Source: Streptomyces sp. NBC_01471 (lineage in GTDB: Bacteria; Actinomycetota; Actinomycetes; Streptomycetales; Streptomycetaceae). From it: a DNA stretch of 64,000 bases. This document shows positions 8,843-17,331 of the stretch, one piece after another. The stretch spans positions 1,839,001-1,903,000 of the forward strand of contig NZ_CP109450.1 of the NCBI RefSeq assembly GCF_041438865.1. The letters are read 5' to 3'. The notes beneath the pieces were generated by a model. It was not told the DNA's origin and did no database searches. It worked only from the letters and a program-made list of their open reading frames with translations. Made by a program: the position numbers and the translations under genes. Position 1 is the first letter of the stretch, and every line of letters begins with the position of its first letter.

Positions 8843-9739
8843 ATGGGACGACACAGCCGCTCCGCCGCCGGACCCGCAGCCGTTGATGATCCGGCGGCCC
8901 CCGGGAACCGGCGGCGGAACCGGGCGCACGGCAAGGGCCGGGGCTCCACGCCCGTACGCACCGGGCTGCTGGGGGTGTCGGCGGCCGTCGCGGTGGGCGC
9001 CGTGGCGATGGCCTCGGGTCTGCTGCCCGGCGGCGACACCTACACGCTGGGCGGCTCGGGCGGCGGCGGCCAGGTACGCGCCGACGGCGTACCGGACCTC
9101 CAGACCCAGGGCGGATCGTCCGCCTCACCCACACCGGACTCCCCGTCCGCACCGGCCGGGACCTCCGCCGCCCGGGCACACGCCCCGTCGGCCTCGCCGT
9201 CCCCGCACAAGCCGAAGGCCTCCGCCCCGCCTTCGCAGCGGAAGCAGCGCAGCCCCGCCGCACGGAGCGCGTCCCCCAGCACGGCACCGGCCCGTACGGC
9301 GGCGCCCGGAGCGGCGCCCCGGCACACCGAGTCCGCGCACACCGAAGCGGCCACCAGCGCCGAGAGCACCGCGGCCGCGACGGTTGTCGGCCTGGTCAAC
9401 AAGCAACGGGCCCAGGCGGGTTGCCGGCCGGTGCGGGCCGATGCGGAGCTGGCCTCGCTGGCCGGGAACTTCAGTGACGAGATGGCTTCCCGGGGCTTCT
9501 TCGACCACACCGATCCGGACGGGGCCACCCCGTGGGACCGTGCGGACAAGGCGGGCGTGCAGGGCCTGGGCGGCGAGAACATCGCGCGCGGCCAGGCCGA
9601 CGCCGCCGCCGTGATGGACTCCTGGATGCACAGCCCGGGGCACCGCGCGAACATACTCAACTGCGACTTCAGGACGCTCGGCGTCGGCGTCCACCTCGGC
9701 ACCGGCGGGCCCTGGTGGACCCAGGACTTCGGCTACTGA
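8843..9739 (+). CDS. Membrane-anchored CAP/SCP-domain protein
   Basis: This 298-residue protein has a basic N-terminus, one membrane segment (about residues 35-57, VRTGLLGVSAAVAVGAVAMA), a long Ala/Pro/Ser-rich linker (to ~residue 175) and a C-terminal CAP domain. The domain shows the usual FFDHTDPDG, GENIARG and SPGHRANIL motifs, giving the two His and Glu of the CAP cavity. The ATG at 8843 follows GAGGAAGGG; an earlier in-frame ATG at 8762 has no ribosome site. The predicted place is the outside of the membrane, with the domain held away by the linker. Bacterial CAP proteins have no firm general activity, so the function is unknown. Confidence 0.88.
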   Translation: MGRHSRSAAGPAAVDDPAAPGNRRRNRAHGKGRGSTPVRTGLLGVSAAVAVGAVAMASGLLPGGDTYTLGGSGGGGQVRADGVPDLQTQGGSSASPTPDSPSAPAGTSAARAHAPSASPSPHKPKASAPPSQRKQRSPAARSASPSTAPARTAAPGAAPRHTESAHTEAATSAESTAAATVVGLVNKQRAQAGCRPVRADAELASLAGNFSDEMASRGFFDHTDPDGATPWDRADKAGVQGLGGENIARGQADAAAVMDSWMHSPGHRANILNCDFRTLGVGVHLGTGGPWWTQDFGY

Positions 9740-9756
9740 GACAGCTCCGGCCACTG

Positions 9757-9780
9757 AGCCGTTCCCGCAGGTGAACGGCT
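9757..9780 (+). terminator. Terminator after the CAP-domain gene
   Basis: AGCCGTTC pairs with GAACGGCT around an 8-nt loop, between the convergent CAP-domain and mutM genes. No T-run follows. It may act in both directions. Confidence 0.5.
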
Positions 9781-9790
9781 GGTCCGCTGC

Positions 9791-10702
9791 TCAGCCGCGC
9801 GGTCCGGCGGGCGGGCGCTGGCAGCGCGGGCAGAAGTAGCTGGACCGGTTCATCCAGGGGCGGCGGCGCATCGGGGTGCCGCAGCGGCGGCACGGCTCGT
9901 CCTCCCGCCCGTAGGCGTCGAGCGACCGGTCGAAGTAGCCGGATTCGCCGTTCACATTGACGTAGAGGCTGTCGAAGCTGGTGCCGCCGACAGCGAGAGC
10001 CTGGTTCATCACGTCCCGTACATGTCCCAGGAGTTCCGCGGTCCGGGGGCGGGTGAGCGTGGCCGTGGGGCGCTCGTAGTGCAGCCGCGCGCGCCAGAGC
10101 GCCTCGTCCGCGTAGATGTTGCCGACCCCGCTGATCAGCGACTGGTCGAGCAGGGCGCGCTTGATGGTGGTGCGGCGCAACCGCAGCGCCGCGTGGAACG
10201 CGGCGTCGTCGAACTCCTCGTCCAGCGGGTCCCGGGCGATGTGCGCGATGACGTCGGGCAGCCCCTCGGGGGTGTTCGCGTGCAGCGAGAGCCCGCCGAA
10301 GGTCCGCTGGTCGACGAAGCGCAGCTCGGTACCCGCGATGTCGTCGAACCGGATGCGGATCCGCAGGTGCTTCTCGTCGGGGACCGCTTCGGGCTGGACC
10401 AGCAGCTGCCCGCTCATCCCGAGATGACCGAGGACCGAGTACCCGGTGCCGGGCTCCCCGCCCGCGGAAGAGCCGGCGGCGGCAGCGGTGGCCGCGTCCT
10501 CCAGTGGCAGCCAGAGGTACTTCCCCCGGCGGCGGGCCACACCGAACCGGTGCCCGCGCAGGGCGGCGGCGAAGTCCTCACCGCCCGCGATGTGACGGCG
10601 TACCGCACGGGGGTGCAGTACCTGTACATCGGCGATGGTGCGGCCGGAGACCCAGCGTTCCAGTCCGCGCCGTACGACTTCGACCTCGGGCAACTCGGGC
10701 AC
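9791..10702 (-). CDS. mutM: Formamidopyrimidine-DNA glycosylase (Fpg/MutM)
   Basis: A 303-residue base-excision repair enzyme that removes 8-oxoguanine and formamidopyrimidines. The N-terminus MPELPEVE supplies catalytic Pro2 and Glu3. RRRGKYLWL carries the conserved lysine, and a helix-two-turn-helix region contains [15 protein letters not shown]. The C-terminal zinc finger is CRRCGTPM followed by CPRCQ. The protein is slightly longer than many homologues because of a Gly/Ala-rich stretch near residue 75 ([13 protein letters not shown]). It is last in the rpmF-rnc-mutM direction, 105 bases after rnc with a hairpin between. Confidence 0.97.
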   Translation of the reverse strand: MPELPEVEVVRRGLERWVSGRTIADVQVLHPRAVRRHIAGGEDFAAALRGHRFGVARRRGKYLWLPLEDAATAAAAGSSAGGEPGTGYSVLGHLGMSGQLLVQPEAVPDEKHLRIRIRFDDIAGTELRFVDQRTFGGLSLHANTPEGLPDVIAHIARDPLDEEFDDAAFHAALRLRRTTIKRALLDQSLISGVGNIYADEALWRARLHYERPTATLTRPRTAELLGHVRDVMNQALAVGGTSFDSLYVNVNGESGYFDRSLDAYGREDEPCRRCGTPMRRRPWMNRSSYFCPRCQRPPAGPRG

Positions 10703-10764
10703 GCTGCTCCTCAGGGGTGGATCACCGTGGCCGGTGAAGGGGGCTGAGAGGGACCATGAAAAGA

Positions 10765-10794
10765 ACCGCCCGCCCCCCGGAGGGGACGGGCGGG
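10765..10794 (-). terminator. Hairpin between rnc and mutM
   Basis: A strong GC hairpin (CCGCCCG-rich arms around a TCC loop). On the minus strand it is followed by TTCTTTTC, giving it the form of a terminator. It would reduce read-through from rnc into mutM. Confidence 0.55.
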
Positions 10795-10807
10795 GAAAGA
10801 ACCGGCG

Positions 10808-11611
10808 TCAGGCCGAGGCCGTGCCGGCGGCCGGAGCCGGAGAGGTGTCGGCGTCCTCTCCGTGGGCGGCGGGGGCGGCCTCCGCCGCCACCGCGCGCTC
10901 CTCCGCCGCGGCGCTGATCGCACGCCACGCGGACTCCGCCGCCTGCTGTTCCGCTTCCTTCTTGCTGCGGCCGGTGCCGGTGCCGTACGAGACACCACCG
11001 ACGCGAGCGGCAGCGGTGAAGGTCTTCTCGTGGTCCGGACCGGTCTCACTGACCAGGTATTCCGGGACCCCGAGGCCTTCGCTTGCGGTGAGTTCCTGGA
11101 GGCTGGTCTTCCAGTCCAGGCCCGCACCGAGGTTGGAGGACAGCTCGATGAGGGGGTCGAAGAGCCGGTGTACCAGCTCGGACGCCGCTTCGAGGCCCTG
11201 ATCGAGATAGACGGCGCCGATCACCGCTTCCAGGGTGTCGGCGAGGATGGATGCCTTGTCCCGCCCGCCCGTGCCTTCTTCGCCCCGGCCGAGCCGGATG
11301 AAGAGACCGAGTTCGAGCTCTCGGCTCACCCCTGCGAGCGCACGCGAGTTGACCACCGCCGCCCGGAGCTTGGCCAGCTGGCCCTCCGGGAGATCGGGGT
11401 GGGTGCGATAGAGCGTGTCCGTGACCACCAGGCCGAGCACCGAGTCCCCGAGGAACTCCAGCCGCTCGTTGGTGGGCAGACCGCCGTTCTCGTACGCGTA
11501 CGAACGGTGGGTCAGCGCACGCACCAGAAGGGCGGACTCGAGTGTGTACCCGAGCCGCCCTTCCAGAAGCGTGTGGGACGAGGCATTGTCCGTCTTGTTG
11601 ACGTCAGACAT
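10808..11611 (-). CDS. rnc: Ribonuclease III
   Basis: A 267-residue double-strand RNA endonuclease. The N-terminal catalytic domain carries the signature [16 protein letters not shown] with its metal-binding acidic residues, and a double-stranded-RNA binding domain follows (residues ~160-230, ending in [14 protein letters not shown]). An Ala/Glu-rich tail of ~30 residues closes the protein. The ATG at 11611 begins MSDVNKTDN; the open frame further upstream overlaps rpmF and is discarded. In Streptomyces RNase III (AbsB) affects antibiotic regulation as well as rRNA processing. The gene lies 19 bases after rpmF, so the two are probably co-transcribed. Confidence 0.97.
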   Translation of the reverse strand: MSDVNKTDNASSHTLLEGRLGYTLESALLVRALTHRSYAYENGGLPTNERLEFLGDSVLGLVVTDTLYRTHPDLPEGQLAKLRAAVVNSRALAGVSRELELGLFIRLGRGEEGTGGRDKASILADTLEAVIGAVYLDQGLEAASELVHRLFDPLIELSSNLGAGLDWKTSLQELTASEGLGVPEYLVSETGPDHEKTFTAAARVGGVSYGTGTGRSKKEAEQQAAESAWRAISAAAEERAVAAEAAPAAHGEDADTSPAPAAGTASA

Positions 11612-11630
11612 TGCGCCTCTCACCAGCCGC

Positions 11631-11804
11631 TCAGACCTCGAGGACCTGGCGCTTGTTGTAGGTGCCGCAGCTCGGGCACGCGATGTGCTGGAGCTTCGGC
11701 TCCTGGCAGCGCTCGCACGCAACCAGGGTGGGGACCGCAGCCTTCCACTGCGACCGGCGGTGGCGCGTGTTGCTGCGCGACATCTTCCGCTTCGGAACAG
11801 CCAC
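11631..11804 (-). CDS. rpmF: 50S ribosomal protein L32
   Basis: A 57-residue protein, [18 protein letters not shown] onward, ending NKRQVLEV. Four cysteines in two CxxC pairs (CERC and CPSC) make the zinc ribbon of the zinc-bound L32 type. The start is GTG at 11804. The DUF177 gene upstream ends two bases before it, the usual DUF177-rpmF pairing. Confidence 0.97.
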   Translation of the reverse strand: MAVPKRKMSRSNTRHRRSQWKAAVPTLVACERCQEPKLQHIACPSCGTYNKRQVLEV

Positions 11805-11806
11805 GG

Positions 11807-12451
11807 CTACTTCTCCTGCTTCTCGTCGACGCCAGGTTCGGCGCCGTCAACGTTGTCCTTCTCGCCGACCTGGCCGGTCCCGACGAGTCCCTGCAGCGCC
11901 GCCCAACGTGCGTCGACGGCGTCATGGTGGTGGCCGGGTTCGTCATCCAGCCTGATTCCGCATTCGGAACACAGGCCGGCGCAATCCTCCCGGCACACCG
12001 GCTGCATCGGCAGTGCGAGCACCACCGCATCACGCAGCACGGGTTCGAGGTCGAACAAGCCGTCCTCAAGGGGGGTGATTTCCTCGTCCTCGTCGTCGGC
12101 ACTGTCAGCCGGGTCCGCCTTCTTGCTGCGGCCCCGGTCGTCGGCTTCGGGGTACGAGAACATCTCCTGGAAATCCGCTTCGAGCTCTCGCTCCAGCGGC
12201 TCCAGACACCTTACGCACTCCCCCTTGGCGGATGAACGGGCGGTGCCTGTGACAAGCACCCCGTCCATGACCGACTCAAGGCGGAGCTGCAGTTCTACGG
12301 GAGTGCCTTCCGGCACTCCGATGACCCCGTCGATGCCGAGGTCCTTGGGGGCTGCGACCGAGCGGGTAAGCCGCTGGAGCGCACCGGGACGCCGGCCCAG
12401 CTCGTGTGTGTCGAACACGAGGGGGTTGCGGTGGTCGAGGCGGGCGTTCAG
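11807..12451 (-). CDS. DUF177 (YceD-family) protein, metal-binding
   Basis: A ~214-residue protein of the YceD/DUF177 family, which in most bacteria is encoded just before rpmF; plant and bacterial relatives are linked to 23S rRNA maturation. Visible are the [20 protein letters not shown] motif mid-protein and the C-terminal [13 protein letters not shown] cluster, which looks like a zinc site. The start is uncertain. The family-like N-terminus [20 protein letters not shown] begins at a CTG (12451) preceded by AGGAAGAG; the first ATG in frame is at 12601 and would add 50 unlikely residues; a GTG also lies 12 codons in. It is probably co-transcribed with rpmF and rnc. Confidence 0.88.
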   Translation of the reverse strand: MNARLDHRNPLVFDTHELGRRPGALQRLTRSVAAPKDLGIDGVIGVPEGTPVELQLRLESVMDGVLVTGTARSSAKGECVRCLEPLERELEADFQEMFSYPEADDRGRSKKADPADSADDEDEEITPLEDGLFDLEPVLRDAVVLALPMQPVCREDCAGLCSECGIRLDDEPGHHHDAVDARWAALQGLVGTGQVGEKDNVDGAEPGVDEKQEK

Positions 12452-12633
12452 GGCTCTTCCTGCTTTCGGATCGCTGAAGACTGGGGAATGAGGCGCCGCC
12501 GCGTCGGGAACCGTCCGGAGACCATCGGAACGGGCAGCACAGATCGCGGAGGTACGGGCGACCGAAGAGCCAGGATACTGGACCGGCCGCCGTAGACCCA
12601 ATCGGCCCCTTCGGGCTCAGGATCCCCCGGGCT

Positions 12634-13752
12634 TCAGCGCCCCTGTTCGTACTCGCGCAGCTGATCCAGGTTGATCATGCTGGTGTCGAAGAGGCTGGTC
12701 TCGTCGAGGGCGCCCTGCTGCTGGGGGTGGAGCGGCTGCTGCACCTGCTGGGACTGCTGGACCTGGTCGGGCTGCTGGAGCTGGTCGGGCCCCGGGTAGC
12801 CGTAGCCGTCGTGCTGCTGGGGATGCTGCTGATAGGCGTACGGGTCGTGCTGGTACGCGTACTGCTGCTGCTGGTACGCGTAGGGGTCCTGCGGCTGGTG
12901 CTGGTAGCCGTACGGGTCGTACACCTGCTGGACCGGCACGTCCGCGAGATGCTGCGGCGGCTCCTCCGGCGGCAGCTGGGCCGCCATCGGGGCGGGCACC
13001 TGGACCGGCGGCTGGACGGCCGCCGGGGCCTGCGGCTCGGCCAGGTCCGAGAGGAAGTCCGCGTCGCTGCTGTGCCTGCGGCCCATCTCGTCCTGCTCGG
13101 CCATGTGCACGCCCAGTTCGTCGGACGCGACCCGGCCGTGCAGCTTCTGCCTGCCGCGCCCCACGGCTTCGAGGGTCTTGGCCATCACGGCCTCGAAGGC
13201 TCCGAGCTTGGTGTCGACGTACTCGTCGGCCCGCATCCGCAGTGTCTCGGGGTCCTGGCTGCGCTCCGGGGCCTCCGGGTCCTCGTAGCCCTCCTCGTCC
13301 AGGCCCGGGCCGCGGCCGAGCAGCTTCTCGCGGCCGCGGTCGACGGACCCGATGGTCTTGGTGAGGACGACCTCGAAGTTCGCCAGCTTGGAGTCGACGT
13401 AGTCGTCGGCCTCCGCGCGGATCTCCTCGGCCTCCCGCCGGGCCTCGGCGAGCACCCGGTCGGCCTCGTCCTGGGACTGCCGGGCGACCTCGGTGTCGGA
13501 GATGAGGGAACCGCGCTGGGCGTGCGCCGCCTCGATGATCCGCTCGGCCTCGTCACGGGCCTGCTCGACCAGCTGCTCACGGCCGCCGATCAGCTCCTCG
13601 GCCTGCGCCAGAGAGCCCGGCAGGGCCTCGCGCACCTCCTGGAGCATCGCCAGCAGCTCGGCGCGGTTGACCACGCAGGAGGCCGACATGGGCATGGACC
13701 TGGCACTGCCGACCGTGTCGACGATCTCGTCGAGCTTCTTCTGCACGTCCAC
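12634..13752 (-). CDS. SepIVA/DivIVA-like coiled-coil protein with Tyr/Gln-rich tail
   Basis: A ~372-residue protein. The N-terminal part (VDVQKKLDEIVDTVGSARS, then MSASCVVNRAELLAML) and a long Glu/Arg/Ala coiled coil (~residues 40-150) match the DivIVA-like family that includes mycobacterial SepIVA, which has the same neighbours (DUF177, rnc). The module 'ADxYVDxKLxxFExVxxKTxxxVxRGRxKLxGR' occurs twice, at about residues 112-150 and 173-210. The C-terminal ~140 residues are disordered and rich in Q, P, Y (YAYQ and PYAYQ repeats). The GTG at 13752 is chosen because it begins the conserved part and follows AGGTGG; GTG 13764 and ATG 13827 are alternatives. The role is probably polar growth or division scaffold. 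Confidence 0.85.
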   Translation of the reverse strand: MDVQKKLDEIVDTVGSARSMPMSASCVVNRAELLAMLQEVREALPGSLAQAEELIGGREQLVEQARDEAERIIEAAHAQRGSLISDTEVARQSQDEADRVLAEARREAEEIRAEADDYVDSKLANFEVVLTKTIGSVDRGREKLLGRGPGLDEEGYEDPEAPERSQDPETLRMRADEYVDTKLGAFEAVMAKTLEAVGRGRQKLHGRVASDELGVHMAEQDEMGRRHSSDADFLSDLAEPQAPAAVQPPVQVPAPMAAQLPPEEPPQHLADVPVQQVYDPYGYQHQPQDPYAYQQQQYAYQHDPYAYQQHPQQHDGYGYPGPDQLQQPDQVQQSQQVQQPLHPQQQGALDETSLFDTSMINLDQLREYEQGR

Positions 13753-13884
13753 CGTGTGCGCCACCTGTTCTTCCGGCCTGGAGACGGACGGGGACGACTG
13801 TACGGCCAGTCGGCGCCCGCCCGACACCTGGTGACGGTTCGTCAGTTCAGTGCGGCGGCCGGGTGCTCCGCCGTCACGCGGCCG

Positions 13885-14376
13885 TCAGCCGGCTTCCCGC
13901 TTCTCGGCGAGCCGCTGCGTCAGGGCATCGCGGACCAGCGGCGGCAGCAGGTGCGAAACGTCCCCGCCCCAGGTCGCAACCTCCTTGACCAGGCTGGAGG
14001 AGAGGAAGCTGTAGGTCGGGTTGGTGGGGACGAACAGCGTCTCGACCCCCGAGAGCCCGTTGTTCATCTGGGCCATCTGCAGCTCGTAGTCGAAGTCACT
14101 GACCGCGCGGAGCCCCTTCACGATGGCCGGGATGTCGCGCTGTTTGCAGAAGTCGACGAGAAGGCCGTGGAAGGACTCGACCTCGACGTTCCCGAAGTCG
14201 GCCGTGACCTGGCGGATCATCTCCATCCGCTCCTCGATGGAGAACAGGCCATGCTTCGACTGGTTGATCATCACGGCCACGTGTACGACGTCGTACAGCT
14301 TGGAGGCGCGGGCGATGATGTCGAGGTGTCCATTGGTGATGGGGTCGAATGACCCCGGACAGACGGCGCGGCGCAA
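13885..14376 (-). CDS. coaD: Phosphopantetheine adenylyltransferase
   Basis: This enzyme makes dephospho-CoA from 4'-phosphopantetheine and ATP, the fourth step of CoA synthesis. The nucleotidyltransferase site is [10 protein letters not shown] near the N-terminus, and [13 protein letters not shown] is the second nucleotide-binding signature. With a TTG start at 14376 (preceded by GAGGGA) the protein is 163 residues and begins [11 protein letters not shown], as in characterised homologues. An ATG at 14406 overlaps the rsmD stop as ATGA and would add ten residues; translational coupling makes that start also credible. Confidence 0.96.
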   Translation of the reverse strand: MRRAVCPGSFDPITNGHLDIIARASKLYDVVHVAVMINQSKHGLFSIEERMEMIRQVTADFGNVEVESFHGLLVDFCKQRDIPAIVKGLRAVSDFDYELQMAQMNNGLSGVETLFVPTNPTYSFLSSSLVKEVATWGGDVSHLLPPLVRDALTQRLAEKREAG

Positions 14377-14402
14377 CTGAAGTCCCTCGCTCCCGGGTCC
14401 GG

Positions 14403-14987
14403 TCATCGTGCGTCTTCGCACGTAGAGGCGGCGCGACCGTACCAAAGCGTGGCCTCGCCGTACCGACGGGCCCGCAGCGGCTCACATCCCTTGGGCCACT
14501 TGAACTCTCCGCCTCTTGTGCTCCGTTCCACCGTGACGAGCGCCTCGCCGCTGAGCCACCCCTGGGCACGGAGTGTGAGCAGGATCTCGCGAAGATCGTC
14601 ATCGGTGACGGCGTACGGCGGATCGAGGAAAACCACGTCGTACGGGGCCTCCGGCGCCGGTCCTGTCACGATCTGTTCCGCTTTACCGGCCCGCACCTCC
14701 GCCCCGGGGAGACCGAGCGTACGGACGTTGTCGCGGACCGTGGCCACCGCCCGCGCGTCCGCCTCCACGAGCAGGGCGTGCGCCGCGCCGCGGGAGAGCG
14801 CCTCCAGGCCGACGGCGCCCGACCCCGCGTACAGATCGGCGATCCGGGCCCCGTCCAGGGTTCCGATGAGCGCCTCCCAGGTGGAGAAGAGCCCTTCGCG
14901 CGCACGGTCGGATGTGGGGCGGGTGCCGTTGCCCGGCGGTACGGCGAGGCGGCGCCCGCCGGCCGTACCGGCGATCACGCGGGTCAT
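14403..14987 (-). CDS. rsmD: 16S rRNA (guanine(966)-N(2))-methyltransferase RsmD
   Basis: A 194-residue SAM-dependent methyltransferase. It begins [14 protein letters not shown] and contains the substrate-side segment [14 protein letters not shown], the SAM motif [20 protein letters not shown] and the catalytic DPPY in VFLDPPYAV. It methylates G966 of 16S rRNA in the 30S subunit. It follows recG by ~60 bases and touches or overlaps coaD, the widely conserved rsmD-coaD pair. Confidence 0.96.
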   Translation of the reverse strand: MTRVIAGTAGGRRLAVPPGNGTRPTSDRAREGLFSTWEALIGTLDGARIADLYAGSGAVGLEALSRGAAHALLVEADARAVATVRDNVRTLGLPGAEVRAGKAEQIVTGPAPEAPYDVVFLDPPYAVTDDDLREILLTLRAQGWLSGEALVTVERSTRGGEFKWPKGCEPLRARRYGEATLWYGRAASTCEDAR

Positions 14988-15046
14988 CTCAGTCCTTCTC
15001 GGTGGGCGGAGTCTGTCCTGTTCGGGCTCCTGTCCCGGCCAGTCTC

Positions 15047-17260
15047 TCAGCCCTTGTCGAGGTACCGCTCGCGCTCCTGGTCGAGGAGGGCGTCCAGGGC
15101 GGTGCGCAGGGCGGGCAGCCGGGTCAGCTCCGGGTCGGCGGCGACGACCTGGGCCGCCTCCTCGCGGGCCGCCGCGATGACCTCCTCGTCGTCGATGACG
15201 GCGAGCATCCGCAGCGAGGACCGCACACCGGACTGGGCCTGACCGAGGACATCGCCCTCGCGGCGCTGTTCGAGGTCGATGCGGGAGAGCTCGAAGCCGT
15301 CGAGAGTGGCGGCCACGGCGCCGAGCCTGGCGCGGGCGGGGCCGGCCTCGTGCGCCTCGCTCACCAGGAGGCAGAGTCCCGGCGCCGAGCCGCGGCCCAC
15401 CCGGCCGCGCAGCTGGTGCAGTTGCGATACGCCGAACCGGTCCGCGTCCATGATCACCATGACGGTGGCGTTGGGCACGTTGACCCCGACCTCGATGACT
15501 GTCGTCGCGACCAGGACATCCACCTCGCCCGCCGCGAAGCGGCGCATGACGTCGTCCTTGTCGTCCGGTGCCATCCGCCCGTGCAGCAGCTCGATGCGCA
15601 GCCCCTTCAGCGGCCCGTTCCTGAGCTGTTCGGCGGTCTCGACCACGGCGAGCGGGGGCCGCTTGTCCCCGTCGGCCTCGGCGGCGGCCGCCGCCGCGTC
15701 ATCGGATCCGGGCTTGCGCTTCTTCGGCTCGTCCTCGCCGTCCCCGATGCGCGGGCACACCACGTACGCCTGGTGGCCGTTCTCCGCCTCCTCGCGCACC
15801 CGCTCCCAGGCGCGGGCCAGGAAGTGCGGCTTGTCCTTGGCCGGTACGACATGGGTGGCGATCGGGGAACGGCCTGCGGGGAGCTGGTCGAGAACGGAGG
15901 TCTCCAGGTCCCCGAAGACCGTCATGGCGACCGTGCGGGGAATGGGCGTGGCCGTCATGACCAGCAGATGGGGCGGCTGCTTCCCCTTGCCCCGCAGCGC
16001 GTCGCGCTGCTCGACACCGAAGCGGTGCTGCTCGTCGACCACGACCAGTCCGAGGTCGTGGAACTGGACCTTGTCCTCGATCAGCGCGTGTGTCCCGATG
16101 ACGAGTCCGGCTTCACCGGTGACCAGGTCGAGCAGCGCCTTGCGGCGGGCAGCCACGCCCATGGAACCGGTCAGCAGCACGACCTTGGTGGACTGCTCGC
16201 CGCCGCCGAGCATCCCGCCCTCGGCCAGCTCGCCCATCATCTCGGTGATGGAACGGTGGTGCTGCTGGGCGAGGACTTCGGTGGGCGCGAGCATCGCGGC
16301 CTGGCCGCCCGCGTCGACGACCGCGAGCATCGCCCGCAGCGCGACCATGGTCTTGCCCGAGCCGACCTCGCCCTGGAGCAGCCGGTGCATCGGGTGCTCG
16401 GTCGCCAGTCCGGCGAAGATCTCTCCGGTGACCTTCTGCTGGCCTTCGGTGAGGGTGAAGGGCAGCTTGGCGTCGAAGGCGTCGAGCAGCCCGCCCGGTA
16501 CGGGTTTCCGCGCCACCGCGGGCAGTTGGGTCTCGGCGTACCGCCGCCTGGCCAGCGCGACCTGGAGGACGAAGGCCTCGTCCCACTTCAGCCGGTCCCG
16601 CGCCACCGCGACATCGGCCTTCGTCTGCGGACGGTGCACCTTCAGCAGCGCGTCGGGCAGCGTGGTCAGCCCGCGTCCGCCGCGCAGCGCGGGCGGCAGC
16701 GGGTCGGCGGCCTCCTGGGCGGCGGGCAGTACGGCGTCGACCGCCTTGGCGATCTTCCAGGACTCCAGCCCCTTGCAGGCCGGATAGATGGGGATCAGCT
16801 CGTTGGCCCAGGCCTCGACGGCGCCCGCGTCGGTGTCGGCGTCCAGCAGTTCGTATGTGGGGTGGGCGAGCTGGAACCTCTGGTTGAACTTGGAGACCTT
16901 GCCCGCGAACATCGCGCGGCGGCCGGGGAGCAGCTCCTTCTGGGGCTTGTGGATGCCCTTGCCGAAGAAGACGAGCTGCAGACGGCCGCTGCCGTCGGTG
17001 ATGTTCACCTCCAGGCGCCGTCCCCTGCCCTGGTTGAAGGTGAGCACCCGCGCGTCGGCGACCTGGGCGAAGACGGTGACGTGTTCGTCCAGGGGCAGCT
17101 CGGCGAGCTGGGTCAGCTCACCGCGTTCGGCGTACCTGCGGGGGTAATGGTGCAGCAGGTCGCCGACCGTGTGCAGGTCGAGGTGCTCGGCCATCACCTT
17201 GGCGGTGGGGGCGCCGAGCGTGTTCTTGAGGGGTTCATCGAGCGCGGGCACGCGGTCCAT
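15047..17260 (-). CDS. recG: ATP-dependent DNA helicase RecG
   Basis: A 737-residue helicase that remodels stalled forks and Holliday junctions. An OB-fold wedge domain lies at about residues 50-165. The helicase core has Walker A GEVGSGKTMVAL, motif II DEQH, motif III MTATPIPRT and motif VI QLRGRVGRG. Between the helicase lobes (~residues 505-525) is a short charged/Ala-rich insert (KKRKPGSDDAAAAAAEADG) that is not part of the usual family core. The ATG is at 17260. It precedes rsmD and coaD and may form one transcript with them. Confidence 0.97.
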   Translation of the reverse strand: MDRVPALDEPLKNTLGAPTAKVMAEHLDLHTVGDLLHHYPRRYAERGELTQLAELPLDEHVTVFAQVADARVLTFNQGRGRRLEVNITDGSGRLQLVFFGKGIHKPQKELLPGRRAMFAGKVSKFNQRFQLAHPTYELLDADTDAGAVEAWANELIPIYPACKGLESWKIAKAVDAVLPAAQEAADPLPPALRGGRGLTTLPDALLKVHRPQTKADVAVARDRLKWDEAFVLQVALARRRYAETQLPAVARKPVPGGLLDAFDAKLPFTLTEGQQKVTGEIFAGLATEHPMHRLLQGEVGSGKTMVALRAMLAVVDAGGQAAMLAPTEVLAQQHHRSITEMMGELAEGGMLGGGEQSTKVVLLTGSMGVAARRKALLDLVTGEAGLVIGTHALIEDKVQFHDLGLVVVDEQHRFGVEQRDALRGKGKQPPHLLVMTATPIPRTVAMTVFGDLETSVLDQLPAGRSPIATHVVPAKDKPHFLARAWERVREEAENGHQAYVVCPRIGDGEDEPKKRKPGSDDAAAAAAEADGDKRPPLAVVETAEQLRNGPLKGLRIELLHGRMAPDDKDDVMRRFAAGEVDVLVATTVIEVGVNVPNATVMVIMDADRFGVSQLHQLRGRVGRGSAPGLCLLVSEAHEAGPARARLGAVAATLDGFELSRIDLEQRREGDVLGQAQSGVRSSLRMLAVIDDEEVIAAAREEAAQVVAADPELTRLPALRTALDALLDQERERYLDKG

Positions 17261-17331
17261 TGCACACCATGGGTCCGACAGCGGGGGTATTTCCCCTCCC
17301 GGACCCTGCCCCGCCCGGTGGCCTCCCCCCG

